From positions 1 to 64,000 of the forward strand of contig NZ_JAZHLI010000010.1 in NCBI RefSeq assembly GCF_036549475.1: a DNA stretch of 64,000 bases, in the 5' to 3' direction. Position numbers and translations under genes: made by a program. Source of the stretch: Aurantimonas sp036549475 (GTDB lineage: Bacteria > Pseudomonadota > Alphaproteobacteria > Rhizobiales > Rhizobiaceae). Below are positions 1-8,305 of this stretch, one piece after another. How positions within the stretch are numbered: position 1 is the stretch's first letter; every line of letters starts with the position of its first letter. The notes beneath the pieces were generated by a model, which saw nothing but the letters and a program-made list of their open reading frames with translations, was not told where the DNA came from and did no database searches.

Positions 1-746
1 TTCCCGCCGCGCAAGTTCATCGGGGATCGAAAAGCCATCGGGAAGATCGGCCTGATCCGCAGCTTCGGCCCTGGCCATCAGTTCGCCCACCTCCGCCTTC
101 AGCTGCGCTTCGATCTTGCCGGCATGCTCATAGGAAAGCGCGCTGTGCCGGCTGGCATTGGCGTGGATCTTCGTCCCGTCAAGCGCAACCGTGCCCAGCT
201 TCAGAACGCCCATCTCGCGCGCCAGCAGCAGCACCTGCTCAAACAGGCCCTTGATCTCCTCGAGAAATCGCCGCCGAAACGCGGCAATCNGGCGTTGGCG
301 TGGATCTTCGTCCCGTCAAGCGCAACCGTGCCCAGCTTCAGAACGCCCATCTCGCGCGCCAGCAGCAGCACCTGCTCAAACAGGCCCTTGATCTCCTCGA
401 GAAATCGCCGCCGAAACGCGGCAATCTTATCGTGATCGGGATGATCATTCGCCGCGATAAACCGGAAAGCCACCGAGTCATACGTCGCACGTTCAAGCTT
501 GCGGCTCGACAAAACGCCCGTCGCATAGCCGTAAACCAGAAGACCAAGCAAAACCTTCGGATGATAAGACGCCGAACCGGACCCGCGATAGCTGCCACTC
601 ATCGTCCGCAGGTCCAGCCCTTCGATAACCTCGACAACAAAACGGGCAAGATGCCGCTCGGGAAGCCACTCATCCACCGAAGGCGGCAGCAAAAATCCCG
701 TTGTACGATCTACCATTCGAAAATTGCTCATCGCAGAACCGGTCAT
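1..746 (-). mobile_element. IS1182-family transposase, partial, spanning a scaffold joint
   Basis: Encodes the N-terminal part of a DDE transposase of the IS1182 type. The leftward reading frame begins near 746 and shows the family N-terminal domain (SVDEWLPERHLARFVVEV, then PKVLLGLLVYGYATGV) and the start of the catalytic domain (GTVALDGTKIHANA). The frame breaks at an N at 290, because 136 bases on each side of it are duplicated. If the duplicate is collapsed, the frame continues from 153 leftward as SRHSALSYEH and runs off the window, as expected for this family. A possible terminal inverted repeat lies near 795-815 (gtccgacaggctgctag), between the transposase start and the hlyD gene. Identification is firm; integrity cannot be judged because the 3' end is outside the window. 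Confidence 0.85.
154..426. repeat. 136-bp direct duplication around an N (probable assembly joint)
   Basis: Bases 154-289 and 291-426 are the same sequence with one visible mismatch (157 versus 294), separated by a single N at 290. Both copies fall inside one transposase gene. Collapsing them restores an open frame, so this is most simply an unmerged contig overlap rather than biology. Confidence 0.85.
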
Positions 747-876
747 ACGGCTGGAGAATCAATCTCTCGATTCTAATCGATATCCCTCGCGTGCGCTAAG
801 TCCGACAGGCTGCTAGACAACCCATATCGACCGTTTTCGCGGCGGCATAGCAAGAGTGGCAGCAATAAATCCTGCA

Positions 877-2211
877 TCAGCGTTCCATGAAAGCGCGCGC
901 CATACTGTCGGTGATCGGCTTGGAGAGATAATTGAAAAACGTACGTTCCGCCGTCTGAATGAGCACTTCCGCGGGCATTCCAGGCGTTGGCGCAAAGCCC
1001 GGAACCCGCGCCAGTTCGCTGGCCGGAAGATTGACGCGTGCCAGATAAACTTCGCGGCCGCCATCGGTTCCATCAGGCAACGAATCCGCCGAAACGTAAT
1101 AGACGTGTCCGTCGAGAACAGGCGTGGTGCGCTGGTTAAGCGCGACCAGCCTCACTGTAGCTTTCTGTCCCACCTTCACATTGTCTATCTCGTTTCGAGG
1201 AACCTGTGTTTCGATGATGAGCGGAACATTGGCTGGTAATATCTCCATAATACTCTTTCCGCTTTCAATAACGCCGCCAGAGGTGTGGTAATACATCCGA
1301 ACGACCGTTCCGCTTACCGGAGCGTGTATCGTCGCGCGGCGCAGTACATTTCCCGCCTCTCGAGTGCTCTCCCTTACGCTGTCCAGTTCGGCTTCAATCC
1401 CTTGCAACTCGTCAAGCGCAGCCTGCGCATAAGCGTTACGGCTATGGACCATCTGCTGTTCGTGCTTCCTGACCTGCGATCCGATCTCATCGATCTCGGA
1501 GGACAATTTGCCAATCTGTCCGTCCGCATCCGCCATAGCGCGCTGAATGGCTTTTATTTCCGTCCCGCGGATCAGCCCCTTGTCTAGGAGCACCTTCTTG
1601 CCTTCGTATTCCTCCTGAAGGAGCACCAACTGACGGCGAAGAGAAATCAACTGCTGGTCGTATCCCTCAGCGCGAAAGTTGAGCGATTCGATATTCTGCT
1701 CGATCAGTCCAAGCTCATTGGCAAGCTTGGTTCGCGAAGCTTCAAAGTTCATTTCCTGGCTTTCCACGATCGGCGCGATGTCGGGATCGAAGCGGCTGTC
1801 GATTACCATCGCAGGAAACCGGATCTCCTCATAGCCTCGCACCTCGGCGGTGAGGCGCGCCACGATCGCCTCGAGGCGGGCCTGGCGCAGAAATAGCTTC
1901 CGCTCATTGGCGAGAGCCATTGTTTCGTCTAGCCTCAGAAGCGGCTGCTCAAGCTGGACGTGGTCGCCCTCGCTGACCAGAAGATCTTTAATGATGCCGC
2001 CCTCGAGGTGCTGAATTATCTTGTTCTGGCCGGTCGCGACGAAGGTGCCCTGAGCGATTACTGCCGCCGCCAACGGCGCTGTAAACGCCCAGGTGCTGAA
2101 GCCGCCGAAGCTGACTGTCAGGAGGAGAAGGCCCGCCGTCGTCTGCTTCCAGATTGAGCGGGGGACTTCCGAATACCACTGGATGTCATGAACCTTGGCG
2201 ATATCGTTCAT
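877..2211 (-). CDS. HlyD-family type I secretion membrane fusion protein
   Basis: This 444-residue adaptor would link the inner-membrane ABC exporter to an outer-membrane channel in type I secretion. It has a short cytoplasmic N-terminus, one transmembrane segment at about residues 24-45 (TAGLLLLTVSFGGF), a biotinyl-lipoyl-like half motif (IIQHLEGGIIKDLLVSEGD), a long coiled-coil hairpin at about 95-280, the second lipoyl half (ATIHAPVSGTVVRM) and a C-terminal beta-barrel region (VGQKATVRLVAL). The length is typical of the PrsE/PrtE group. It starts 14 bases after the ABC transporter stop and is the last gene of the leftward locus. No TolC-like channel is in the window, so the third component must be encoded elsewhere. 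Confidence 0.93.
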   Translation of the reverse strand: MNDIAKVHDIQWYSEVPRSIWKQTTAGLLLLTVSFGGFSTWAFTAPLAAAVIAQGTFVATGQNKIIQHLEGGIIKDLLVSEGDHVQLEQPLLRLDETMALANERKLFLRQARLEAIVARLTAEVRGYEEIRFPAMVIDSRFDPDIAPIVESQEMNFEASRTKLANELGLIEQNIESLNFRAEGYDQQLISLRRQLVLLQEEYEGKKVLLDKGLIRGTEIKAIQRAMADADGQIGKLSSEIDEIGSQVRKHEQQMVHSRNAYAQAALDELQGIEAELDSVRESTREAGNVLRRATIHAPVSGTVVRMYYHTSGGVIESGKSIMEILPANVPLIIETQVPRNEIDNVKVGQKATVRLVALNQRTTPVLDGHVYYVSADSLPDGTDGGREVYLARVNLPASELARVPGFAPTPGMPAEVLIQTAERTFFNYLSKPITDSMARAFMER

Positions 2212-2225
2212 CTTCGCTCACCCCT

Positions 2226-5200
2226 CTACTGGATCTGGTTGCTGATTGGGCCGCCTTCGAGGCCGTGCCCACCAGCCGCCAGCGCCTTCAGTACGTCCTG
2301 GCGAACACCGAACATTGAGATTGTTCCGTTGGTGAGCAGAAGAATCTTGTCGACGATCTTCAAAAGCGAGGGTCGTTGCGTGATGGTTATCACGGTTATC
2401 TTCTCGTCCTTGGCGTGCTTGAGCGCGCGCGCGAGAGCTGCGTCGCCAAAGGCGTCGAGATTGGAATTCGGCTCGTCGAGCACCACTAGCCGAGGATTTC
2501 CGAAGAAGGCACGGGCGAGTGCGATCCGCTGCTTCTGTCCGCCCGACAAAGGCGCCCCGTCGGCCGCCACAAGTGTCTCGTAACCTTGCGCCAGCGAGGC
2601 GATCATCTCGTGCACGTCGGCGAGCCGGGCAGCTTCGTATATCTCCGCGTCGGTCGCGTCATCGCGCATTCGAGCGATATTTGCTTTGATCGAACCGGGG
2701 AAGAGCTGCACATCCTGCGGCAGATAGCCTATATTCTCGCCAAATTGTCGCTGGTCCCAGTTGCGCAGATCCATCAGGTCGAGCCGCACGCTGCCCGACG
2801 TGGGCAGGATGGATCCGACCAGCATCTTGCCCAGAGTGGTCTTGCCGGCTCCGGAGTTGCCTATAATGGCAAGCGAATCTCCCGGGACAAGGGAGAAGCT
2901 AATGCCGTTGAGGACCACTCTCTTGGTTCCTTGCGGCACGAACAAGAGCCTCTCGACGTCGAGCCGTCCCTCGGGACGAGGCAGGTTCAAGCGCTCGAAG
3001 TTAAGCGGCGAGGCCATTAGCAGCGCCGAGATGCGCCCATACGCAGCGCGAGACTGAATAAACTGATTCCAGCCTTCGATCGCGCCTTCGATCGGCGCCA
3101 ACGCCCGCCCCGCGATAATCGACGCGGCGATGACCATGCCGCCGGTGATGTGGCCATCGATGGCGAGATATGCGCCCCAACCGAGCATGGAGACCTGGGT
3201 CAAAAGCCGAGCCGCTTTGGAGAAAGCTGCGGATACGACGTTGCGGTCCTGGGCGATAACTTGCGCCTTCAACGAGTTGGCGGTGTCCTTACCCCAAATG
3301 CCAACTGCTTCGGGGATCATCGCAAGGGCATTGATGATCTGCGAGTTACGCGACATGGAATCCAGATGCAGGTTGGCCTTGCTTTGATGGACATTGGCCT
3401 CGCCGAACGGCCGTGCGGTAATACGCTGGTTGATTAGGGTGATCACCAAGAGCAATAGCGCGGAAAATACGACGATAGAGCCGAGATGCGGGTGGATCAG
3501 AAAGATGGCGAGGATGAAAAGCGGCGCGATCGGCGCGTCTAGAAACGCCAGCAGAGTACCTGAAACCAGGAAGGAACGGACCTGACCCAGATCGGCTAAC
3601 GTCTGATATTCTCGGCCGTTTCCATGCAGGGAGGCGCGAGCCGCCGCACTCAGGATCGGCGCTCCGAGCTGTGCAGCGACCTCGACCGCAGTGCGCATCA
3701 GGATAAAGCGGCGTATGGCGTCGAACATTGCCTGCAGGATCACCGCGCCGACAATCACCACGGTCAGCATGATCAGTGTGTCAACCGATCGGCTGGTGAG
3801 CACCCGATCCGAGATCTGAAACAGATAAACGGGTATCGCCAGCACGAGGATGTTGCTGGCGACGGTGAAGATCATCACAACCAGCAGATTTTTTCGGACC
3901 GCCTGAAAGGCCAGTTTCAGCGAGGACGAGAAGTCGATCGGGCCGAGCCGCTTGTGAAAAACACCGCCACCACCACCGCCACCGCCACCGCCACCCTTGT
4001 CGACTCCGACCGGGCCTTTGCCGCCGGGCAACTCTCGGGCTTGCACCGGGCCGGTAGCGCCATCGATGGTCACCATGCCTTCAGGGCTAGCGGGTGAGGC
4101 CTTCATTTCCGGAACAGCCGGTTCGGCAACGCGCGCTTCCGGCTCGCGGGAAGCCTGCGCCTTCGGCGTGGCCGCCTGCGCTGTTGCAGTTGACGGTTTG
4201 CCTTGCGCCGGCGGGTTGGCGACCGGCTTTTCACGCTCGTGCCGCGGTGCCTGGTCTGGCTGCGATCCCAGGGGCTTGATCGGGTCGGTGCGTGCCGGGC
4301 CGGCCTCAGGTCGCGACGTGGCCGCCTGCGCCGTTGCAGTTGACGGCCTGGCTTGCGCCGGCGGGTTGGCGACCGGCTTTTCACGCTCGTGCCGCGGTGC
4401 CTGGTCTGGCTGCGATCCCAGGGGCTTGATCGGGTCGGTGCGTGCCGGGCCGGCCTCAGGTCGCGACGTGGCCGCCTGCGCCGTTGCAGTTGACGGCCTG
4501 GCTTGCGCCGGCGGGTTGGCGACCGGCTTTTCACGCTCGTGCCGCGGTGCCTGGTCTGGCTGCGATCCCAGGGGCTTGATCGGGTCGGTGCGTGCCGGGC
4601 CGGCCTCAGGTCGCGACGTGGCCGCCTGCGCCGTTGCAGTTGACGGCCTGGCTTGCGCCGGCGGGTTGGCGACCGGCTTTTCACGCTCGTGCCGCGGTGC
4701 CTGGTCTGGCTGCGATCCCAGGGGCTTGATCGGGTCGGTGCGTGCCGGGCCGGCCTCAGGTCGCGACGTGGCCGCCTGAGCCGTTGCAGTTGACGGCCTG
4801 GCTTGCGCCGGCGGGTTGGCGACCGGATTTTCACGCTCGTGCCGCGGTGCCTGGTCTGGCTGCGATCCCAGGGGCTTGATCGGGTCGGTGCGTGCCGGGT
4901 CGGCCTCAGGTCGCGACGTGGCCGCCTGCGCCGTTGCAGTTGACGGCCTGGCTTGCGCCGGCGGGTTGGCGACCGGATTTTCACGCTCGTGCCGCGGTGC
5001 CTGGTCTGGCTGCGATCCCAGGGGATTGATCGGGTCGGTGCGTGCCGGGCCGGCCTCAGGTCGCGACGTGGCCGCCTGAGCCGTTGCAGTTGACGGCCTG
5101 GCTTGCGCCGGTGGGTTGGCGACCGGCTTTTCACGCTCGTGCCGCGGTGCCTGGTCTGGCTGCGATCCCAGGGGCTTGATCGGGTCGGTGCGTGCCGGGC

Positions 5201-6089
5201 CGGCCTCAGGTCGCGACGTGGCCGCCTGAGCCGTTGCAGTTGACGGCCTGGCTTGCGCCGGTGGGTTGGCGACCGGCTTTTCACGCTCGTGCCGCGGTGC
5301 CTGGTCTGGCTGCGATCCCAGGGGCTTGATCGGGTCGGTGCGTGCCGGGCCGGCCTCAGGTCGCGACGTGGCCGCCTGAGCCGTTGCAGTTGACGGCCTG
5401 GCTTGCGCAGGCGGGTTGGCGCCCGGCTTTTCACGCTCGTGCCGCGGTGCCTGGTCTGGCTGCGATCCCAGGGGCTTGATCGGGTCGGTGCGTGCCGGGC
5501 CGGCCTCAGGTCTCGACGTGGCCGCCTGGGCCGTTGCAGTTGACGTCCTGGCTTGCGCCGGTGGGTTGGCGCCCGGCTTTTCACGCTCGTGCCGCGGTGC
5601 CTGGTCTGGCTGCGATCCCAGGGGATTGATCGGGTCGGTGCGTGCCAAGCCAACCTCAGGTCGCGGTTCGATGGCCATAGACTTGGCCGTAGCCGCAGGC
5701 TCAGGCAACGTCGTCGGGTAAAGTGACTTCGGCGCCTGCCTTCGACCATCAACCCCGGCGGGCGGGCCGTGTTCCAATAGTTCCGTCGCCATGAATGACT
5801 TGCTTTCCAGCATGGAAGCGCGGGCGTCACCGGTAGCCCTGTTCCTCGGACGCCAGCCGTCCCCCTCGAACGACATTGTCTCGATCGAAGAGTCCTCCGC
5901 CGCTTCAAGAAGCTCCGCAAGCATCCTGTCGATACGCTCGATTGAACTATCGATCGCCTTGTCGTGGCGCTGCATAGCCTGAGACAGCGTCTGTCTGGGC
6001 ATCGGAGCGCGCCGATCGTTCTCGGGCTCGGAGAAGTCGACCTCCCCCTCGCCGGGTGCTGGCCAAGACTGGTCGCGGTCGTCGGTCAT
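2226..6089 (-). CDS. Type I secretion ABC transporter with large repeat-rich N-terminal extension
   Basis: Exporter of the PrtD/PrsD type, with fused permease and ATPase, that would drive secretion through HlyD. The C-terminal ~570 residues are canonical: six-helix membrane domain at about 720-990, Walker A GNSGAGKTT near 1076, signature LSGGQKQR near 1180, and Walker B RLVVLDEPN near 1200 followed by SNLD. The switch (H-loop) position reads TITQRPSLL, with Gln where His is usual. The N-terminal ~710 residues are not part of the usual family: a charged start, then ten 50-residue Pro/Ala/Arg-rich repeats at about 140-640, then a run of about ten glycines before the membrane domain. At 1287 residues it is about twice the family length. 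The gene starts 20 bases after the 682-residue protein gene upstream, so it is almost certainly co-transcribed with it. Confidence 0.93.
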   Translation of the reverse strand: MTDDRDQSWPAPGEGEVDFSEPENDRRAPMPRQTLSQAMQRHDKAIDSSIERIDRMLAELLEAAEDSSIETMSFEGDGWRPRNRATGDARASMLESKSFMATELLEHGPPAGVDGRRQAPKSLYPTTLPEPAATAKSMAIEPRPEVGLARTDPINPLGSQPDQAPRHEREKPGANPPAQARTSTATAQAATSRPEAGPARTDPIKPLGSQPDQAPRHEREKPGANPPAQARPSTATAQAATSRPEAGPARTDPIKPLGSQPDQAPRHEREKPVANPPAQARPSTATAQAATSRPEAGPARTDPIKPLGSQPDQAPRHEREKPVANPPAQARPSTATAQAATSRPEAGPARTDPINPLGSQPDQAPRHERENPVANPPAQARPSTATAQAATSRPEADPARTDPIKPLGSQPDQAPRHERENPVANPPAQARPSTATAQAATSRPEAGPARTDPIKPLGSQPDQAPRHEREKPVANPPAQARPSTATAQAATSRPEAGPARTDPIKPLGSQPDQAPRHEREKPVANPPAQARPSTATAQAATSRPEAGPARTDPIKPLGSQPDQAPRHEREKPVANPPAQARPSTATAQAATSRPEAGPARTDPIKPLGSQPDQAPRHEREKPVANPPAQGKPSTATAQAATPKAQASREPEARVAEPAVPEMKASPASPEGMVTIDGATGPVQARELPGGKGPVGVDKGGGGGGGGGGGVFHKRLGPIDFSSSLKLAFQAVRKNLLVVMIFTVASNILVLAIPVYLFQISDRVLTSRSVDTLIMLTVVIVGAVILQAMFDAIRRFILMRTAVEVAAQLGAPILSAAARASLHGNGREYQTLADLGQVRSFLVSGTLLAFLDAPIAPLFILAIFLIHPHLGSIVVFSALLLLVITLINQRITARPFGEANVHQSKANLHLDSMSRNSQIINALAMIPEAVGIWGKDTANSLKAQVIAQDRNVVSAAFSKAARLLTQVSMLGWGAYLAIDGHITGGMVIAASIIAGRALAPIEGAIEGWNQFIQSRAAYGRISALLMASPLNFERLNLPRPEGRLDVERLLFVPQGTKRVVLNGISFSLVPGDSLAIIGNSGAGKTTLGKMLVGSILPTSGSVRLDLMDLRNWDQRQFGENIGYLPQDVQLFPGSIKANIARMRDDATDAEIYEAARLADVHEMIASLAQGYETLVAADGAPLSGGQKQRIALARAFFGNPRLVVLDEPNSNLDAFGDAALARALKHAKDEKITVITITQRPSLLKIVDKILLLTNGTISMFGVRQDVLKALAAGGHGLEGGPISNQIQ
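4171..5670 (-). repeat. Ten tandem 150-bp repeats inside the ABC transporter gene
   Basis: Ten head-to-tail units of exactly 150 bp begin at 4171, 4321, 4471 and so on to 5521, and differ from each other at only a few bases. Each encodes 50 residues of the pattern RTDPIKPLGSQPDQAPRHER followed by KPVANPPAQARPSTATAQAA. Near-identity at the nucleotide level points to recent expansion or gene conversion. The array is a likely site of copy-number change and of assembly collapse. Confidence 0.95.
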
Positions 6090-6109
6090 GATCTTCTCCC
6101 GCTTCCGGA

Positions 6110-8158
6110 TCAGGCAAGCATCGACTGCATGACATCAGCCTGTGAGGAATCGGGCGCCAACGAACTCTGCGGTATCTCTAATCCGTCCTCGGGGCCTGCA
6201 AGATCGTCGTCGAGGAAGGCAATCGCTTCGTTGACCAGCACGTCGGGATCTTGACCGCCAAGATGCGGGTCGCTCGAAATAAGCTCGGCTTGTATCAGGA
6301 TTTCGTCCGAATATTGCTCGCCGCCCACATAGGTTTTGCCGAGAGCATCGACGTCGGTGATGCTGGCCATGTTGACCAGATTGTTGCTTCCCAACGAGAC
6401 ATCCCATATCGCGTCAGGGGTCCCGTTCAAGGCGTCCATGGCGAGTGCCACGTGATCGCCGTCGCCCAGAACGGTGGTCTGCTTGACATAGTTCACGTTG
6501 AGATAGTCGCCGGAGATGTAGAGAACCTTTAGGACGCCGACCCCTAGAAAATCTGCGTCTTTCAAGACGCCTTCTTCGACCAGCTTCTCGCCCTTCTCAA
6601 GGTTCTCAGCCGTCTTTCGGTAATGCTCCGGCAAAGTTTCGAACCGCGCTGCACCTCCAATATTGTGGATCTCGGCCTGGTTCCACAGCAGGTTGCCGTT
6701 CGAAGACGCGACGGATCCTTCTCCGCTCGTTTGGAAACCGGCGACCGCACCAATGACATCGTTGTCGAAAAGGACGTTCATCTGGTGGATGATGTTAGCG
6801 TCGTATACCGATCCGCCGACGATGATGAGGTCGTAATTATAGCCGAGTTCGAAGATTGAAACGGCATTCGCCTGGGCGTTGCCGCCCGTGAGCACAGACA
6901 TTGTGATGCCTGAAGCGGACAGCACGGCGACGTCCTCGTCCATCATGAAGGCGAATTGCTCAATCCAGTTGAGGATGAGCAAGTCCCCCTTCAACTCGGT
7001 CACGACCCAATGCTTAGGGAAGTCTCCCGTCGGCGCCGGCGCACCCTCGTCCTCCATGGAAGGATCGGTGCGCTTGAACGCGGCGATGTTCAGGGCCTCG
7101 GTCGGATTGTCGCTCACCAGCGACCAGCCGCCGATCGACGCACTGACCAAGTCGTTGTCGCTCCAGACATTGATCTGGACCACCGCGTTGATCTCGAAGC
7201 TGTCGCCAATCACCGCGAACACCGGGGATACAAGCCAATTGTTCACGATATCTACGGTATTGACGAGGGCGTTGCCACCTGTCTCCAGCGTCACCGACGC
7301 CTTGAAATCAGTCGATTGTTCGGAATCGCCTGTTTGCACTTGAGTGCTATCGCCCAATACTGTGGCGGAGTTGTTGCTCTTCGACCCCTCTTCCTCGAGA
7401 TCTTCCTCGTCGTCTTCCGATAAATAGTGGGCGAGGACGGGCGCTTCCGCAACCAACGAACCGCTCACGTAGATGCCTTCGATGACATGGCTGTGGAGCG
7501 TGAAGACATCGGCGCCGTCGCCGCTTTCCGTGACATGCGCCTTCAGACTCGCAGTAACCGTGGTAACGAAGTCTTTCAGGTCTTCAAGTGAGCTCGGGGC
7601 CTGCAGCCCGTGGACAGGATCCAGTCCCTCGGCTGCGGCAACTAGCCCCGCCAGGGCGGCGGCGTTGTTGCTCTCCGGCGCGAAGGTCAAGCCGTGTCCG
7701 CCGACGGATACGTAGTCGTTGTTCTGGAGATAGGATTTCTGGTTGATCAATATTGCCACTGAACCGGCCGGCTCGACCTGAGGCAGCACGAGGCGCGAGG
7801 ACTGCCCGATCGGCACATCATTCGCAATGGGCACAGGCGGAGGCAGGGAGTCTCGAGATATGTACTCATGTTCGAAGCTGGATGGAACGTCGGGAGGGAG
7901 CAGGTCGACACGCGATCCGGCCTCGATCCGGACGAGTTCCGGTGCCTTGGGCATATAAGAGATGTGGGGGTCAAAGCTGGCAAACTGGTAAGGGACCGAA
8001 ACTTTTACATTGACGTTCACGAGCTCCGGGTTTTCCTGGTGCATCGCCCGAAGCGCGTTGAACTCGTCGTGAGCCTCGCGAAGGCGCGTCTCATCCAAAA
8101 TGACTTCGAACAAGCCGATGAAGTGGGCAATGGCCTCGGTAGTCTTGTCCATATCCAT
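6110..8158 (-). CDS. Type I secretion-associated protein with internal Asn/Asp-rich repeats
   Basis: A 682-residue acidic protein with no signal peptide, encoded directly upstream of the ABC transporter (20-base gap) and downstream of the giant acidic protein. The N-terminus (TTEAIAHFIGLF) and overall layout resemble proteins annotated as type I secretion protein beside similar transporters in rhizobia; that is recollection, not a search result. Internally, a motif of the form GNxxxNxxxI, then a hydrophobic strand, then GxxYDxNxIxQxNVLxDND recurs at about residues 295-355, 425-480 and 540-600, suggesting a repeated beta fold. A very acidic stretch lies near 245 (SEDDEEDLEEE). It could be a co-secreted surface protein, a scaffold for the giant protein, or a cytoplasmic accessory factor. 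Molecular function unknown. Confidence 0.8.
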   Translation of the reverse strand: MDMDKTTEAIAHFIGLFEVILDETRLREAHDEFNALRAMHQENPELVNVNVKVSVPYQFASFDPHISYMPKAPELVRIEAGSRVDLLPPDVPSSFEHEYISRDSLPPPVPIANDVPIGQSSRLVLPQVEPAGSVAILINQKSYLQNNDYVSVGGHGLTFAPESNNAAALAGLVAAAEGLDPVHGLQAPSSLEDLKDFVTTVTASLKAHVTESGDGADVFTLHSHVIEGIYVSGSLVAEAPVLAHYLSEDDEEDLEEEGSKSNNSATVLGDSTQVQTGDSEQSTDFKASVTLETGGNALVNTVDIVNNWLVSPVFAVIGDSFEINAVVQINVWSDNDLVSASIGGWSLVSDNPTEALNIAAFKRTDPSMEDEGAPAPTGDFPKHWVVTELKGDLLILNWIEQFAFMMDEDVAVLSASGITMSVLTGGNAQANAVSIFELGYNYDLIIVGGSVYDANIIHQMNVLFDNDVIGAVAGFQTSGEGSVASSNGNLLWNQAEIHNIGGAARFETLPEHYRKTAENLEKGEKLVEEGVLKDADFLGVGVLKVLYISGDYLNVNYVKQTTVLGDGDHVALAMDALNGTPDAIWDVSLGSNNLVNMASITDVDALGKTYVGGEQYSDEILIQAELISSDPHLGGQDPDVLVNEAIAFLDDDLAGPEDGLEIPQSSLAPDSSQADVMQSMLA

Positions 8159-8231
8159 GGAAGTCGCGCCCCTTCTCTACGGGATCATCCACGCACCTGA
8201 GCGAGACAGCGCGGCGATCTCCTGATTGAAA

Positions 8232-8295
8232 GGACTGCGCGGGTGAACCCGCGCAGTCCGGTCTCGTCGCTGGTTTCGCGTGCGCGCGAAACCAG
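8232..8295 (-). terminator. Two tandem perfect hairpins after the giant repeat gene
   Basis: Stem 8270-8280 pairs with 8285-8295 (11 bp, loop of 4), and stem 8232-8243 pairs with 8248-8259 (12 bp, loop of 4). Both are perfect and lie between the stop of the 1057-residue gene and the start of the 682-residue gene. Read leftward, the second stem is followed by TTTCAATC, a weak U-tract. This looks like an attenuator or mRNA-stabilising element that would give more message for the giant protein than for the secretion genes. Confidence 0.6.
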
Positions 8296-8305
8296 GTGGC
8301 TGTCG

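Noticed and set aside
4171..5670. CRISPR array
   Set aside because: The units are 150 bp, contiguous without unique spacers, and lie inside a coding frame.
4103..5920. A 605-residue minus-strand frame and several plus-strand frames across the 150-bp repeats
   Set aside because: The 150-bp period is divisible by three, so any frame without a stop in one unit stays open through all ten. Only the ABC transporter frame continues into real domains.
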